From NCBI GenBank assembly GCA_028274465.1, contig CM051455.1:68035677-68099676 (forward strand): a DNA stretch of 64,000 nucleotides. Direction: 5' to 3'. Both the position numbers and the translations under genes were made by a program. The notes under the pieces were generated by a model. It was not told the origin of the DNA. It worked only from the letters and a program-made list of their open reading frames with translations, and made no database searches. The DNA is from Plantago ovata. Taxonomy: Eukaryota > Streptophyta > Magnoliopsida > Lamiales > Plantaginaceae. Shown one piece after another: positions 22,168-37,345 of this stretch (position 1 is its first letter; every line of letters starts with the position of its first letter).

Positions 22168-25100
22168 ATGCAGCATCCTCACACTATCAAAAGTAGCACT
22201 CATTTTCAGTTTTACACACCTAAGCCCCACTACGCCCCAACACACATTTCAAATCCACCAAGATCACACCACTTCTCACCAATCTCGCTTCCCAACCTGA
22301 AATTCGCATCTCACCTTCACTTACAGAAACCCATCTTCATTTCTCGCTCATTGAGTGGTAAACTGCTGAAACCAGTTCAGTGCGGCAATTCGTCGAACAC
22401 CTTACCTACAGCCAAGAAAAACTGGATTGAAGCAGCCAGTGATGTCATATCCACTGCTTTTCCTCTTTGGGTAGCTCTGGGCTGCTTGCTGGGCTTGCTG
22501 AAGCCCGGTTCTTACAACTGGGTTCGGCCCGAATGGATTGTGATGGGCATCACGTTCACCATGCTTGGCATGGGCATGACTTTGAACTTTGATGATCTTC
22601 GTGGCGCCTTGTCTATGCCCAAGGAGTTGCTCTGCGGTTTCGTGCTCCAATATTCGGTACTCTTTGCTCGAGCCTCTTCACTTATTCTGCCATTGATCAT
22701 TGCTGGCCTTAATGTTATTATTGAAATATGGCTCCTTCATATTGCATATGTTGGAGTGTTAAATATCTTTAGTTGTTAGTGTATCATATAAGATTTCGAT
22801 TCATTTATTGTATAATAGCTGATCACGAAGAAACGAAGAATCTTTCCAAGTGGATGTTTGAACAATTGGTAATTGGAGTTAAAGTAGTCTAGTGTTGTGT
22901 CTTGAAATGTTATCATGGTTTACCAGTTTCCGGTCACAATTATGAAATTTGTTGACAAGTTCCTGTTGCATTAGGCTATCATGTTATAGGTTTGCGTGGA
23001 ATGTAGTTTTGGTTTCTCATGGACTTCTTCGATCCTTCCAGAATGTTATTATCCCTGTACAAGTTTCTGATTCGTTTACAATAGTGGCTGACCATGGACT
23101 TGTTTAATCATTTGAAAATGTTGCTACTTTTGTACATGTCTAATTCTCAACAAACTAAGGCTCAAAGTTTATAACATTCGAACAATGAATCTCCAATTGT
23201 CTCTTCCACCATCTCTGCCTGCCTTCAGTGCCCCCTCCAACTAACCCAAGTTTCGAATTCCGATGGAGCTTGAATTGGGTCTCCCATGGGAGACCATTTT
23301 CGATCTCCTTTGCTGCTTGAGTTTGTCTGGCATGGTGACCGCTTTCTGTCATTAGTGGCCTGTGTATGAGGAGTAGGGGACGTAATCTATATTTATGGTG
23401 AAAATTTTCCTGTTATTGCAACTCGTACCACACGGTTCAAACAAAATTAGAGCTCATTTAAGACAAGGATGCAGTTTTGATATAATATTCAGTTTGTTAG
23501 GTACTTATCTTCAGTAAATCATTTAGTAAATTTGAAGAATATTGAATCCGTGAGGTTGCTAAGAGAGTTTTACGAACTGATCTCAAACAACATTTTGATG
23601 GTAATTTGTGTACTTAGTTCTATCCTACTTGCAATATTTTCATACCCCTTACCTGGATTCCTGCTTTTACCACTGTTGGTATGTTAGTGTCTCCCAGAGT
23701 TTTGTAGTTTTGACATTATTAGTTGTAAGAAAATGTACCTGCAAAGAGTGACATTCCTTGCGTTGAAATTTAATTGAAGTCATCTCTATTTGCTTATAAA
23801 TTCTCATATCTCTGAATTCTAGATGTTAATGAAACTTTGTCATTAGTTGCCTCAAGTGCCTGAGCAATTTGATTTGTGACATCTTTTTTTCTCTGACAGG
23901 TGATGCCATTATCCGGATATTTTGTAAGCAAGTTCTTAAATTTGCCATCCTATTATGCCGCTGGTTTGATATTAGTTGGCTGCTGTCCTGGAGGTATGTG
24001 ATATGGGAAAAAACTCTACTCTGTATGTCTCATCAGGCTAGGCTGGTGTTTATAAACATGCACTTTTTCAATGTTTTCAGGGACAGCCAGTAATATTGTT
24101 ACCTACATTGCACGGTACGTGAATTGTGTTTCCGTAGCTCTGTTGATCTAGTTACACATCATAATAATAAGTTCTTACTGATTTCATGCAACAGTGGGAA
24201 TGTAGCTCTTTCTGTGATTATGACTGCTGCAAGTACCATCAGTGCTGTGGTAACTCATTCGTTCTTCAGTTTAAAAATTATGAAGCATCTCTCTTCTTCG
24301 AATCTTCAACTCCGGTTTTAAAATTTGAACCTTTCTATTACGGCTGCTTGACCAGGTCATGACCCCTTTCCTTACAGCAAAACTTGCTGGACAATATGTG
24401 GCTGTAGATGCAAAGGGTCTGCTAATCTCGACTTTGCAGGTTATTTATTTATATTTGGGTATCATTATAGGTTGTTTCAACATATTGTATAATATATATT
24501 AGTTGATCGCCATTCGCCAGTTTCTGACCACTTCATAATTTCATGCTGCTTATTTTCTCAGGTAGTGCTTCTTCCTGTTTTAGGAGGTGCATTTCTGAAT
24601 CAGTATTTCCAGGGTGTTGTTAAAATCATTTCTCCCTTGATGCCACCTATCGCTGTGGCAACTGTTGCCATTCTCTGCGGAAATGCAATTGCTCAGAGTT
24701 CTTCCGCCATTCTCATGTCTGGTGGACAACTAGTTCTAGCAGTTTCACTTCTGCACACATCTGGTTTTTTCTTTGGGTATGTTCTTGCAAGAATGCTTGG
24801 GGTTGATGTGCCCTCGTCGAGAACAATATCTATTGAAGTTGGTATGCAGGTATTAAACATTTCTGCAAAGACAGTTATTGTGATATTTCCACTTTTCAAA
24901 TTAAATTACTCCCTATGTTCCTTTAAAGCTTCAATGTTTACTATTTCCGGATCAATTTTTAAAATATAATTAAAAATAGAAAGAAGCTCGAAAAAAGTTT
25001 GTGAGGGTCACAAACTTGAACTTTTAATTCATTATGCACACAAAATCACCATTCGTAAAAAAATTCTTAATTTTTATTAATTTTTAAAAATTATTTTGAC

Positions 25101-25534
25101 AATAGCAAACAAGAAGCTTTAGAGGGAACGGAGTGAGTAGACTTTTCAGTCAGTTTATACTATCTTGCTTTCATTGAAAGGGAGAAGCTTTGTTCTCTCT
25201 TTTTATTTACGGGGCGATTTTCACTTAGGGCTGTCGTGTCTATAGTATGTCCTCCATAATTGGGGAAGTTTTTTAGTATCATATTTCAAGTTGAGTTCTT
25301 GGGGCATTAAGTGGGCCACTTTGTTTGATAGTTTGCATCTGTTTGTTTCAGAACTCTGTTCTTGGAGTAGTTCTTGCCACTCAGCACTTTGGGAATCCAT
25401 TGACAGCAGTGCCTTGTGCAGTATCCAGTGTGTGCCACTCAATCTTCGGTAGCACTTTAGCTGGGATATGGAGACGAAGCGTTCCACCCCAAACAGCGGT
25501 TTCATCCCCAGATCAGGCGGAGAAACATGACTAA
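22168..25534 (+). CDS. BASS1: BASS1-like plastid sodium/metabolite cotransporter
   Basis: Exons are 22168-22656, 23900-23993, 24081-24114, 24195-24249, 24356-24439, 24562-24849 and 25352-25534, all GT-AG, giving 408 aa. The first ATG of the open frame gives MQHPHTIKSS. Residues 1 to about 72 are Ser/His/Pro-rich and low in acidic residues, as in a chloroplast transit peptide. A membrane domain of about ten segments follows from ISTAFPLWVALGCLLGLL. Family signatures are [30 protein letters not shown] and SIEVGMQNSVLGVVLATQHFG, the crossover regions that bind sodium in bile acid:sodium symporters. Plant BASS proteins move organic acids or their relatives across the plastid envelope; the substrate of BASS1 is not settled. 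The closest Arabidopsis paralogue from memory is BASS1 rather than BASS2 or BASS4. The gene looks intact; a hAT MITE sits just upstream and a Stowaway-like MITE lies in intron 6. Confidence 0.88.
24909..25137. mobile_element. Stowaway-like MITE in BASS1 intron 6
   Basis: The ends read ctccctatgttcctttaaagc and, reverse-complemented, ctcactccgttccctctaaa. TA dinucleotides flank both ends and the element is about 230 bp of AT-rich, non-coding sequence. The ctccctccgtycc-type ends and TA target indicate Tc1/mariner-derived MITEs. Confidence 0.75.
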
Positions 25535-25667
25535 TGTTAGCTAGTTTGAAGCTAGAGAAGTTATGAGTTGTCTGAACATGTACTTGGGCGCTTTTCTTGT
25601 ATTCATTGCTTTTTAATGCTTTTTGGGATAATATGTTTTAGTGTGGAAAATGGATTATAAAATGTTA

Positions 25668-25928
25668 CTCCCTCCTATTATAAATAGATGATGTTTTAGT
25701 TTTTTTACAATCTCATAAATAATTGTCGTTTTAGGAGTCTATCATAGTTGACTTATACTATTAATAGGTGTGTTTTACTATTATTAGGTTATTAGGTGTG
25801 TAAGTGAGAGAGTTTTAGAATTAATTTACTATTGATAGGTGATGGACTCCTATAATATAGGGATAATTATTATATTTATTAATATTTGTGAAATGGCTAA
25901 AACGTTATCTATTTAAAATAGGAGGGAG
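25668..25928. mobile_element. Stowaway-like MITE downstream of BASS1
   Basis: Ends ctccctcctatta / aataggagggag form inverted repeats flanked by TA on both sides. The element is 261 bp and non-coding, beginning about 130 bp after the BASS1 stop codon. Confidence 0.85.
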
Positions 25929-26197
25929 TAGTAGTTTTTATTAGTTGGAGAATACTCCTTCGGTCATTGAGTTCTTTACATTTGTTTTTTACACTTTTTA
26001 GGAGAGCACATAGGTCCATAAATGAAGTAAAATGAAGTAATATGAAATGTAGGAAAAATTGTAACTTAGCATGTATTCGAGATATGTTGTCATGCTGCCT
26101 GCTGCACTCACCAACATGAATTGGCAGATAAACCCACCATATATTGCAGTACGGAGTAGTATTGTCCTTTCTATTTACGTAGTTGCGTTAAATACTA

Positions 26198-26397
26198 CTC
26201 CTCCGGTAACTTTTTCAATGTCCGGTTTAACCTATAATTAATCATAATTCATAATGAAAAAGGTAATTTTAAAAATTATATTATGAAAGTACAATTTTTA
26301 TATTTTTATAATAGAATTTTTTAAATTATTTTTTTATAATATATTTAATTAATTTGCGATCAAACCGAACGTGAAAAAAATCAAAGAGTGATCGGAG
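26198..26397. mobile_element. Stowaway-like MITE upstream of the PHD gene
   Basis: The ends ctcctccggtaactttttcaatg and (reverse complement) ctccgatcactctttgattt are imperfect inverted repeats of about 60 bp flanked by TA. A further ctccttcggtcattgagttc end at about 25950 looks like a lone fragment of the same class. Confidence 0.7.
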
Positions 26398-26702
26398 TAA
26401 TTACTATGTTTTGATATTCGGTGAGTAAATTTACGTAGTATGCAGCTACTATACTCCGAAGGTATTATAGGCTATGAGTATTTTTTTTGGCTAAATGAAG
26501 AATATGTAAAATGGGCATGTTTTCTCCGTCCAAAAAAAATTGAATAGAAAACCCTATAACAGTTTGACGAAATAAAATCAGTGCCAAATTAGAACTACGC
26601 CAAAACCGAGAAAATCAATGAAAAAAACAAATTTCCAAATTCATTTTACCGCCTTCTCAAAATTTCCCAATTCTTTCTTCTTCTTTTCCTGCAAATGAAA
26701 AT

Positions 26703-26730
26703 GGCGCCAAAATTCGAATCCCTTTATAAA
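26703..26730 (+). promoter_or_regulatory. Likely promoter of the PHD gene: E2F-type site and TATA box
   Basis: A TATA-like 'ctttataaa' lies near 26722-26730, about 200 bp before the start codon. Twelve bases upstream, ggcgccaaa (26703-26711) is the reverse complement of TTTGGCGCC, which fits the E2F consensus TTTSGCGCS. This suggests, but does not prove, cell-cycle-linked expression. Confidence 0.45.
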
Positions 26731-26923
26731 CAAATTTTCAAAGCTAAAAACCTCTGCAAAAACTAAATTTAATTCCTAAATCATCATCCCCCAAAATTTT
26801 GGTCCAACCCGCCATTTTCAAATTTCAATCTTTCTACTTAATCATCCCCATTTCCAGTTTTTCCAGTCACTCATCAGATCTCCTTTCTCTTCGCCCATAC
26901 TTTTCTCATCCGTTTCCACAAAA

Positions 26924-28072
26924 ATGGAGTCCAACACCAACACCAGCTTCCATGACTTACCTCCTCTCAAACGCTTCAAGCTTATTCATCAACACCACCA
27001 ACAAAACACCTCTTCTCCGTCGATCCTACCCGCGAAAAAGCGCAAGTCCTACTCCCCCGATTCTTCCGCTTCAGCCGCCACGTGCTGCCTACCCGCAAAG
27101 AAACGAATCTGGGCTCCCAGACCCTTCTTCGACCTCAACGTTGAATTCGATCCACACTCTCCTAAACAAAACCCTGCTGCTGCTGTTGACAAACCATCCT
27201 CACCAAATGATGATGAAGATGGCATTGTTTGCTCCGTCTGCGAGAGCACGGATGGCGATCCGTCCGATCCAATCGTGTTCTGCGACGGGTGCGATTTAAT
27301 GGTCCACGCAACGTGCTACGGTTACCCGTTAACGGAAGGTGTACCGGAAGGAGATTGGTTCTGTGACAGGTGTTTGGCTTCTACTAAGGAAACTATTAAT
27401 GATGATGTTTGCTGCTGCTTGTGTCCTGTTCGCGGTGGGGCGTTAAAGCCGACTGTGGATGATGATGAAGGCAGCAGGAAGTGGGCTCATTTGGTTTGCG
27501 CGATTTATGTTCCGGAAGTGTTTTTCAGTGACCCTGAGGGTAGGAGAGGGATTGATTGTAGTAAGGTGTTGAAGAGGAGGTGGGAGAGGAAGTGTTATGT
27601 TTGTAAGGCGGAGTCAAACGGGTGTGTGATCGATTGTTCCGAGCCCAAGTGCCCGTTGGCGTTCCATGTGACTTGTGGGTTGAGAGAGGAGCTCTGTGTT
27701 GAGTATAGACAGGGGAAGAAGAAGGATAAAGGTGATGTTGTTGTGGCCTTTTGTGAAGCTCATACTCATCTTTGGAAGAAGGTATCACATATAAGTTGTT
27801 GGCTTGTTGGTATTTATCGTGTGTCTGTTTAGCAAAACGTAACTGTTCAGTCAATTTATTGATGTTTACTAAACATGCGATACTATTAGAGTTGAACTTA
27901 TATTTATTATGCGTCTGTTTAGCAAAACGTAACTGTTCAGTCACCTTATTTATGTTTACTAAACATGCTATACTATTAGAGTCGAACTTTTCTTTATTAT
28001 GGTTTTGACATTTTGCAGCAAGAGCAGACAGGGAAGTTCAAGATTGTGGCCAGAGATGAGACAGAGAAGTAG
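26924..28072 (+). CDS. PHD and extended-PHD (Jade/BRPF-type) zinc finger protein
   Basis: Two exons, 26924-27781 and 28019-28072, give 303 aa ending KFKIVARDETEK. A canonical PHD finger occupies residues ~101-152 (CSVCES...FCDGCDLMVHATCYG...WFCDRC). An extended PHD (zinc knuckle plus atypical PHD) spans ~163-280 (CCLCPVRGGALK, WAHLVCAIYVPEV, CYVCKAESNGCVIDCSEPKCPLAFHVTCG, FCEAH). This PHD-knuckle-PHD pattern is shared with Jade, BRPF and AF10 proteins, which read unmodified or methylated histone H3. Basic stretches (PAKKRK near 37, PAKKR near 58) may direct nuclear import. DLNVEF at 70-75 resembles an EAR repression motif. It resembles the short Arabidopsis PHD/ePHD protein that ends in a similar LWKK..KIVAR segment. 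A copia-type element is inserted about 200 bp after the stop. Confidence 0.85.
27812..27995 (+). repeat. Tandem duplication in the PHD gene intron
   Basis: Two ~90-bp copies lie head to tail; both contain tctgtttagcaaaacgtaac, tgtttactaaacatgc and tatactattagagt. They fill most of the single 237-bp intron without touching its splice sites. Confidence 0.9.
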
Positions 28073-28271
28073 TTCATGGTTTTTCTATCTTCTGTTAGTT
28101 CATGTTTATGTTGGATTTTCTTTTGTTAATCAAAATCATCCTTTTTTCTTTTTTTAATCTAAGGTGGAAATTGTTCCATCTTTTAGATTAGATAGCTGCT
28201 GATTTGTGGTTATGAATTAGAAAGATAGGTTAACTCACTTCTGAGAATTTACACTTGCTTTTTGTAGTAAT

Positions 28272-28735
28272 TGTCAAGAGAAGAAAAGAAGCTTGAATCA
28301 AAGAAGAAGAGTTAACATAGGAGTTGAGCCGGACAACTCGGGAGTTAACATAGGAGTTGAGCCAGACAACACGGGAGTTAACATAGGAGTTGAACCAGAG
28401 CAGGTTAACTCCTTGGTCAACACCGTCATATTGAGAGAGTCCAGATCTCATCAGGAAACTCCACAGCTAGAAGGAATATGCTATATCCTGGAAATATATT
28501 TGAGTTATCTTAATTAAAGATAATCCTACAGCTTTGTATATATCTGTACAATCAGTTTAGATTAATTGTATTAGGACTCTAGAACTCTTTAGCTTATTTA
28601 GCTTAGTATATAGGAGCAGTCTGTAATTCATTTATATACAACTTTTGTATCAATACATCTTCATATTCAATAAGATGATTATTCATCTTCATTCTCTATT
28701 CTTGCAATCTTTTCCAAACGTTTCATATTCTGACA
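28272..28735 (+). repeat. 5' LTR of the non-autonomous copia-type element
   Basis: The LTR contains three copies of 'gttaacataggagttga' near 28312-28395, a TATA-like tatatatc near 28535 and an AATAAG-type signal near the end. Confidence 0.9.
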
Positions 28736-28849
28736 TGGTATCAGAGCAGGATTATTGATCCTTGCTAATCAAAATACGTTTGGATGAGAAGAAGAGATTT
28801 CAGTTCATTGTCATTGAACAATCAATTATTTTGTTGTTATACTTCGAGC

Positions 28850-29058
28850 AGAAAAGAAAAAAAAATTAAAATCATCATCGATCTGAAGCTGATCGGAATC
28901 ATCATCATCAACAAAAAAAAAAATTAAAATCATCATCGATCTGAAGCTGATCGGAATCATCATCATCAACAAAAAAAAAAAATTAAAATCATCATCATCG
29001 ATCTGAAGCTGATCGGAATCATCATCATCAATCGGAATTCAACAAATAAAAAAAAAAA

Positions 29059-29090
<32 letters not shown>
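28850..29090 (+). repeat. Tandem repeat and A-rich tract in the leader of the element
   Basis: Three copies of a ~61-bp unit, each with 'catcgatctgaagctgatcg' and 'gaatcatcatcatcaa', are separated by A-runs. An (aat)n/poly(A) stretch then runs to about 29093. Confidence 0.85.
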
Positions 29091-29091
<1 letters not shown>

Positions 29092-29353
29092 AAATCATAT
29101 TTGGAATCCTACCTCTCATCCTCACGTCACTTCAGAGAGAAGTAACCCCTTTTCTATCTTCTTCTTCATTTACCCATCACAATCCTTATCATCTCCATTG
29201 TTATCATCATCATCACAAATCTAACCCAAATCATCATCTTCATCCGTTTCGCCTTCTTCAATCTCTCTCTCTCCTGAATCTCTCCTGAAATTGAGCCCTC
29301 CTCTAATCTCCATCAACGTCCCAATCCAATTCAATTCAATTCAATCTTCTTAC

Positions 29354-29456
29354 CGGCGGCAAGTGAGTGAATCGACAGAGTCTGGAGCTGATCCTCAGCA
29401 TCAAAGTAAGAGAGGTTTCCATCAGGGATGACGTTGCCAACTGCGATCGGAGCCAT
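29354..29456 (-). pseudogene. Captured first exon of a type II peroxiredoxin gene (PRXIIB-like)
   Basis: The minus strand from 29456 reads MAPIAVGNVIPDG, then YFDAEDQLQTLSIHSLAAG, and reaches a GT donor (ccg/gtaag) after 34 codons and one base. This matches the start of cytosolic type II peroxiredoxins (MAPIAVGDVVPDG...DQLQTVSVHSLAAG). Sequence to about 29570 would be its 5' leader, and about 29100-29350 its first-intron start. The peroxidatic cysteine (in the PGAFTPTCS region) lies in later exons and is absent, so no enzyme can be made. The fragment lies between the LTRs of the non-autonomous element, opposite to its direction. Confidence 0.85.
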
Positions 29457-29579
29457 TGCTGCTTAGGTGATGGTGGTTGAAAGATTTGTCGTTTTGATGT
29501 TGGTGAGAGGCGAGGAGGATATGGAGACTATGGAAGAAAGTCAACCAGCAAATGAAACTTGTGTTGGTCTACACTCACG

Positions 29580-31259
29580 TGTCTTTTTTGCTTGAGATTA
29601 GGTAAAATAGTTAAAAATTATCTCTCCTAGTATTATTTATTCATCTCCACTTAAAGTTGGAGAAATTTAGCATGTTAATGGTTATAACTTATATCTCATC
29701 TAGTTCAATTTGAAGAACTAGAAAATCCTTTGCTAAGTAAACGGTAAATGTAAACACTCAAGACTTGAGAATGTCTATTAAGTGCAAATGCATCTACTGT
29801 ATATAAAAGAAGATTGGGATTTAAGGGGGAGAGTGATTGCACACTCATTTAAAATTCCAATCGCAATTATCAGTGATTATTTTTCACTCTTTTGATAAGG
29901 AGTGATTTCAAATTGATTGTTCACTCAATTGTGAAATAATTTCACATTATCATTACAGGGTTGCCAAAGAGAAAACCCAAAATATTTGAGAATCAATTGG
30001 TATTTGAAGGGGGAAATATGTGATTCACATTAACCCCAAATACCAATAGATCATTGTCTCACTTCATATTCATTTTTTTACCTTGGAATCTCTCTCTAAG
30101 AACCAACTATGTTGGGAAAGACTGGAGACAACAAGGACTCATCAAAATTGCAAGGTCTTGCTGTCAATGCTTGCAAAAGTCTAATTACGACTTCAAGTAT
30201 ATATCTAATAGGGATGTTACATTCTCTAAACAGATTATTTGAGTTTAAAGAAAAATTCAATTTTCGATTATGAGTATAAACTCATTTGAAGGAAAGTTCA
30301 GTTTTCATTCTGATTATGATCAGATTATTTCATATGCAACTTACTTGAAAAGTAAGTTGAAGCAGAGGTTTGTAACTCGGAGTCACTTATAAGAGTTTGC
30401 TTAACTTGAGAAACGATTTTTTCAAAATCTGTCATGTTAAGAAATTTTGATTAATCTCACAAATATGAGATTTTTAATTATGGTTGAAATCCATGAGATT
30501 TAGGTTAAAGTGTAAGTAATGCTTTCATTGAAATTGAAAGTTTGTGTACACTATTTATTTGCCTACCTTCAAGGACTCGAGGAATGAATAAATATTCACC
30601 TTGAGCTTTTAAATTTAGCCAAAGGGTTCCATCATCAATTTCAAGCTTCAAGAAGAGATCTTGAAGAATTAAAGTCAGAATGACGAATGACCTTACATTA
30701 CAATATTGTAAGTGTCGGAACCTAGAATATTCTGAAAATCATTTTATGTTCAAGATGAACATAGAAAATCATTTTATCTATGTTCCTCTTGAGGGGAAGT
30801 ATTAGAATATAGATTGTACATAATTGGATTCGACCATTGGACTCAATTAGACGTACACAATGCTTTCCTCATGGTGATCTGGGTGAAGACTTGTATATGC
30901 AGCTTCCTCCAGGCTACACCATTACGGGGGAATGTCTAGTAAATAAAGTGTTGAAATCTCATCCTCTAAAGGCATTTTCATAGGGCAGAGAAAGTACTGT
31001 CTTGAAATCATTCAGAATGTGGTTTATTAGGATGTAAGCCCCTAGTAGTTCCAATGGAACAAAAATAAAAAATTAAGCAAAGAAGCAGGAAAACCACTTC
31101 AGAATTCGACTATCTACAGAAAGATAGTTGGAAAGCTAATTTATGTAATGTTCACTAGGCCAGACATTTGTTATTCTGTCAATGTTCTGAGTCAATTCAT
31201 GGAAATCATTTATGTCCAAGATGAACATTGATTTCATCTATGTTCATCTTGCGGGGGAA
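29580..31259 (+). other. Degenerate interior of the element with RT remnants
   Basis: This stretch is mostly non-coding. Between about 30790 and 31200 short pieces resemble copia reverse transcriptase and its 3' neighbour (LDVHNAFLHGDL, YMQLPPGY, KLIYVMFTRPDICYSVN). The coding remnants are broken in many places. The sequence 'aaaatcattttatgttcaag' and variants recur at about 30735, 30765 and 31203. Confidence 0.65.
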
Positions 31260-31725
31260 TGTCAAGAGAAGAAAAGAAGCTTGAATCAAAGAAGAAGAGT
31301 TAACATAGGAGTTGAGCCGGACAACTCGGGAGTTAACATAGGAGTTGAGCCAGACAACACGGGAGTTAACATAGGAGTTGAACCAGAGCAGGTTAACTCC
31401 TTGGTCAACACCGTCATATTGAGAGAGTCCAGATCTCATCAGGAAACTCCACAGCTAGAAGGAATATGCTATATCCTGGAAATATATTTGAGTTATCTTA
31501 ATTAAAGATAATCCTACAGCTTTGTATATATCTGTACAATCAGTTTAGATTAATTGTATTAGGACTCTAGAACTCTTTAGCTTATTTAGCTTAGTATATA
31601 TAGGAGCAGTCTGTAATTCATTTATATACAACTTTTGTATCAATACATCTTCATATTCAATAAGATGATTATTCATCTTCATTCTCTATTCTTGCAATCT
31701 TTTCCAAACGTTTCATATTCTGACA
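31260..31725 (+). repeat. 3' LTR of the non-autonomous copia-type element
   Basis: It is the same as the 5' LTR except for a two-base length difference in a TA run near 31600. Confidence 0.92.
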
Positions 31726-31793
31726 GTAATGGTTTGCGATTTATTAAATCAGACTTATTCGGATCGTTTAACATCTATACACAAGACGACTCA

Positions 31794-32190
31794 GACCATC
31801 TCCAGCAGGGGCTGGAGATGGTCTCGTGGGCTGATGGCCAAACTGGCCATCAGCTCCAGCAGGAGCTGATGGCCGGTCTGGCCATCAGCTGCCCAGACCG
31901 GTCTGGGCGCGCCCAGACCGGTCTGGGCATGTTTTTATTTTTTTTAAAATTTTTTTTTAATTTTTTTTTCTTTTCTTTCTTCTTTTTATCTTATTTCCTT
32001 TCTTCTTTTTCTTTTTTAAATTTTTTTTAAATTTTTTATCTTATTTTCTTATTGGGTTTGATAGTTTTATTGTTGGAGATGAAGAGAGTTTGAGTGGGTT
32101 TGGGAGAATAAAAAAGATTAAAATGTTAGTGGAATGCTGATGTGGCATGAGAGAGAGGGTTTGAGAGGGTTTGATGTGTTGGAGATGGTC
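31794..32190. mobile_element. MITE with GACCATCTCC ends
   Basis: Inverted ends gaccatctccagcag / tgttggagatggtc are flanked by tca on both sides, a possible 3-bp target duplication as in PIF/Harbinger elements. The interior includes two strong palindromes, gaccatctccagcaggggctggagatggtc-like at the left end and 'agaccggtctgggcgcgccc' with its mirror near 31890-31930, and a T/C-rich tract. Confidence 0.65.
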
Positions 32191-32641
32191 TCATAAAACT
32201 TTTGGATTCTACCTAAATACTTTTCAAAATAAACTTTATTGTTTAATATAATTTGGTTCACCAATTACTTTTGAAAATGAAAAAGTGAATAGTTTTGGAA
32301 AAACAGGTAAATTCTCCATGTATGGAGCATCTAGTCTAGTAACAGAGAATATGAGATCGCTTTTCAACCCAGGTCAAATAGATCAATGGTGAAACAATGT
32401 TTGCTATACAGGGAACTAGACTAAAGTAGATAAGAACTAAACAGCCCCGCCTCGTACAGACAATGAACAACCCTCTCTCAACACGTGCCAATCGAACAAC
32501 CCTCCTAAAGCGTGCGATTCATAACTCGACATAACATACATCATCACTCATCGCAACTTTACCCAATTACAACTCTTTTAACTTTCAATGCTGTACAATC
32601 ATTATTCAGCATAACACCTAACACTTTCACAACGTTAGCTA
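32191..32641. other. Non-coding stretch with the MPK20 3' UTR
   Basis: No gene was seen. The part next to 32642 should hold the 3' UTR of the minus-strand MAP kinase. Confidence 0.6.
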
Positions 32642-37029
<4,388 letters not shown>

Positions 37030-37345
37030 CTTGTCTGAGAGCCACTGACTGAAAATCCCAACAATACACGATCTACCGAATAATACAGCTTCAAGATCTG
37101 ATTTTTTTTTCAAGAATATCTCCGAAGTTGAAAACAACTGTAGCAGAACAGATCGACAGAACAAGTATCTTTAGAAGCTGAAGAAGGAGAAGAAGAGGAA
37201 TATTATTGATCCACAGGGCTTGGAGATCTGAGAGACAGACGAGAGAGAGAAGGGCTGCTTGGTTTTGGTTTTGGATATGGAAGAAGAAGAAGAAAAGGGC
37301 AAAGAGGAAATTGATTTTGGAAGTGTGACGAGTATTTATATTAAT
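37030..37345 (-). promoter_or_regulatory. MPK20 5' UTR and core promoter
   Basis: On the minus strand a TATAAATA box lies at 37340-37333, about 300 bp before the start codon, followed by a purine/pyrimidine-rich leader with (ag)n stretches near 37230-37260. The start codon is only 27 bp before the first coding intron. Confidence 0.55.

Larger units (their letters stand above)
28272..31725 (+). mobile_element. Non-autonomous copia-type LTR element carrying a host exon
   Basis: Two nearly identical LTRs (28272-28735 and 31260-31725, ~465 bp, TGTCAAGA...TCTGACA) are flanked by a perfect 5-bp duplication, gtaat (28267-28271 and 31726-31730). A tggtatcagagcagg primer site follows the 5' LTR and a 'gcgggggaa' purine tract precedes the 3' LTR. 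The 2.5 kb interior has no gag and only short reverse transcriptase remnants, so it cannot act alone. It also contains an antisense peroxiredoxin exon. Nearly identical LTRs mean a very recent insertion. Confidence 0.93.

Noticed and set aside
26799-27299. 166-codon frame overlapping the PHD gene
   Set aside because: It is out of frame with the PHD and ePHD cysteines and gives Ser/Pro-rich low complexity; the other frame is clearly the gene.
27525-27944. 139-codon minus-strand frame
   Set aside because: It is antisense to the PHD exon and reads the intronic tandem duplication, which explains its internal repeat.
28312-28395. Three regularly spaced 27-bp repeats as a possible CRISPR-like array
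   Set aside because: They are direct repeats inside an LTR, identical in the other LTR, in a plant genome; there are no spacers.
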